NCBI GenBank assembly: GCA_903813345.2
Contig: CAIIXF020000002.1
Span: 14,220,150-14,280,149 of the forward strand
From: Owenia fusiformis
Taxonomy: Eukaryota; Annelida; Polychaeta; Sabellida; Oweniidae
Direction of reading: 5' to 3'
DNA: 60,000 bases
Numbering within the stretch: position 1 is the stretch's first letter; every line of letters starts with the position of its first letter. A model generated the notes under the pieces. The model searched no databases, had not been told where the DNA came from, and was given only the letters and a program-made list of their open reading frames with translations. The translations under genes and the position numbers were made by a program. Of the stretch, positions 58,905 to 60,000 are shown piece by piece.

Positions 58905-59032
58905 GCCCGGACGGACGGACGGACAGACGTACGGACGGATGGACGGACGGACGTACGGACGGATGGACGGACGGACGGACGGACTGACGTACGTACGTAC
59001 GTACGTACGGACGGACGGACGGACGGACGGAG
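58905..59032. repeat. (GGAC)n / (GTAC)n microsatellite
   Basis: Runs of GGAC with interspersed GTACGTAC and GGAT. It ends in GAGACGTTCCC and a GAACTTCGTTCG hairpin word. Frames across it are rejected. Confidence 0.95.
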
Positions 59033-59159
59033 ACGTTCCCTATATCCCTCCGAACTTCGTTCGATGGGATAATAACTTTTGGGTATACTCGTATTATTGC
59101 CGAAATATTGAAATAATCAACAGAACCAACCAGAATTAAACACAATCGATTACTCAGCT

Positions 59160-59687
59160 AGCAAGGGGAATTCCCCATTGAGTTACACAAGCGCCAACAA
59201 ATACCTTGAACCAGGCAGCCAATCAGGTTTATGATAAACAAATTCAACAACCAATCAGCTAACAGGAGGACTTTCCCAGTATATTCAAACTTCAGATTGA
59301 ATTAATTTCTTTGTAAATAATTAGATCGGCCAGCACAATCGCAAAATTAACACCGAAAGAGGGGGATTTGGGACTTCTTCTTTGGTAAGTAGATGTATAT
59401 ATGTGGTGAAACTCAATATGCAAAAATGTCCAGAGGGCCTTGATTGTGCTATCCTATGGCATAGTGCCTCTTTAAATCTTGAACTCATAAAAAGGTTGTT
59501 GAAGAGTTTTTGAGATCTCGAAACTAACCTTTATTCTGAAAAGATGTATTAGGTTCATAGACATGCATTTGTTAAAATAGTCCTTTTTTCATTCAAGTAT
59601 TAGGGTATTTTTCTTATGTTGACATTTTCTCTTTATTTCAATACCTCTACTGTATACTAATCATTGGTCATACTATTTCATATATAC
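59160..59687 (+). promoter_or_regulatory. Possible CCAAT-box promoter and 5' exon donor on plus strand
   Basis: Two CCAATCA boxes (GCCAATCAGG ~59,218 and ACCAATCAGC ~59,250) lie upstream of a GC-richer stretch that ends in a consensus donor TTTG then GTAAGTAG at ~59,384. This could be a promoter and non-coding first exon on the plus strand inside the host intron, or chance. No coding continuation was found within the window. Confidence 0.2.
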
Positions 59688-59760
59688 CTTCATTGTCACT
59701 ATGATCAGGTGTCATCTGTAGATCTTGAGCCAGTGTACTGTCTTCATTCTCATTACCAAC
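59688..59760 (-). CDS. Penultimate coding exon (in window) of the host gene
   Basis: 73 bp minus-strand exon between acceptor CTTGTAG (59,761 side) and donor GTATATATG. It reads VGNENEDSTLAQDLQMTPDH then SDNE plus one base. The split codon G+GA gives Gly on joining to 46,579. Acidic and hydrophilic like the next exon. 24 codons, starting in phase 0. Earlier exons must lie beyond 60,000 or be undetected. Confidence 0.65.
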
Positions 59761-60000
59761 CTACAAGTTAATAACATAAGAGTCTTAATGATGAATGTAT
59801 GGCCAAACAAACAAATGTAGATATAAGTGTCTCCATTTCAAAGGTTGTGTGTCTAATAGACTTTTGAGCTTTGATTTTGGTCTGTTTTTGTTGCATACTA
59901 TATATAGAGGTTCTTGATCGTTCTTCATGAGCTTTGATAATTCTTGAGGAGAAAAAGAAACATTATCTAAGCATGAGTACAAGAAAGTTTTTCTCATGAC
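59761..60000. other. Window edge, intronic or undetermined
   Basis: A minus-strand frame (59,785-59,997) is open, with a pyrimidine-rich TTTTTCTCCTCAAG before its second half, but there is no consensus donor. I leave it as probable intron. Confidence 0.35.

Noticed and set aside
59785-59997. Further upstream exon of the host gene
   Set aside because: The frame is open and the text is protein-like, but there is no convincing donor site and AT-rich chance frames of this size are common here.

Overview
The window looks like repeat-dense nuclear DNA of an animal, most likely a marine invertebrate. The evidence is AT-rich non-coding sequence, spliceosomal GT-AG introns, several kinds of non-LTR retrotransposon remnant, a Penelope-like fragment, Tc1/mariner-type relics, a Polinton/Maverick-type packaging ATPase, long satellites and tetranucleotide arrays. 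I cannot name the species. Some repeat textures (gacagacag and ggacggacg arrays, and the GAACTTCGTTCG-type tail near 59.05 kb) resemble what I remember of mollusc and other lophotrochozoan genomes, but that is weak evidence. There are no bacterial operons, rRNA genes or CRISPR arrays.

Layout. 0-8.2 kb holds relics of inverted-repeat DNA elements and a LINE 3' fragment. 8.24-11.36 kb is a 3.1 kb near-perfect palindrome with two opposed tRNA-like sequences. 11.6-13.49 kb is a ~42 bp satellite with 449 bp higher-order repeats. 14.38-16.07 kb carries two co-oriented, damaged genes of a Polinton-like element: a zinc-finger/A32-like ATPase and a zinc-finger/acidic-tail protein. 16.1-22.7 kb is a patchwork of hairpin elements, a LINE RT fragment and a mariner-like relic. 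22.73-31.38 kb is a four-copy tandem duplication (~2.33 kb unit) that contains exon-like modules. 32.43-34.34 kb is a ~90 bp satellite with 420 bp higher-order repeats. 35.9-36.4 kb and 55.8-56.4 kb carry two parts of Tx1/L1-like LINEs. 37.58-39.72 kb is a TIR element with a 5 bp target duplication. 42-43.4 kb and 47.9-51.2 kb are endonuclease-bearing LINE relics. 44.28-45.47 kb is a TIR element rich in GGAGCGTTT motifs. 52.15-54.99 kb is a foldback structure with a minisatellite core. 55.3-55.65 kb is a Penelope-like GIY-YIG fragment. 56.7-59.05 kb holds a GACA array, a 135 bp tandem repeat and a GGAC array.

The best-supported host gene lies on the minus strand. Its terminal coding exon (46,317-46,579) and the preceding exon (59,688-59,760) have compatible phases and GT-AG boundaries, so about 13.1 kb of the window (46.58-59.69 kb), including the largest LINE, the foldback and several tandem arrays, would be one intron. 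A second possible minus-strand host locus is the tandem array at 22.7-31.4 kb with a related exon at 21.1 kb. Its modules have splice sites and a shared C-terminal exon, intact in two copies and broken by the same nonsense codon in the other two. Most other reading frames here are chance frames or transposon debris.
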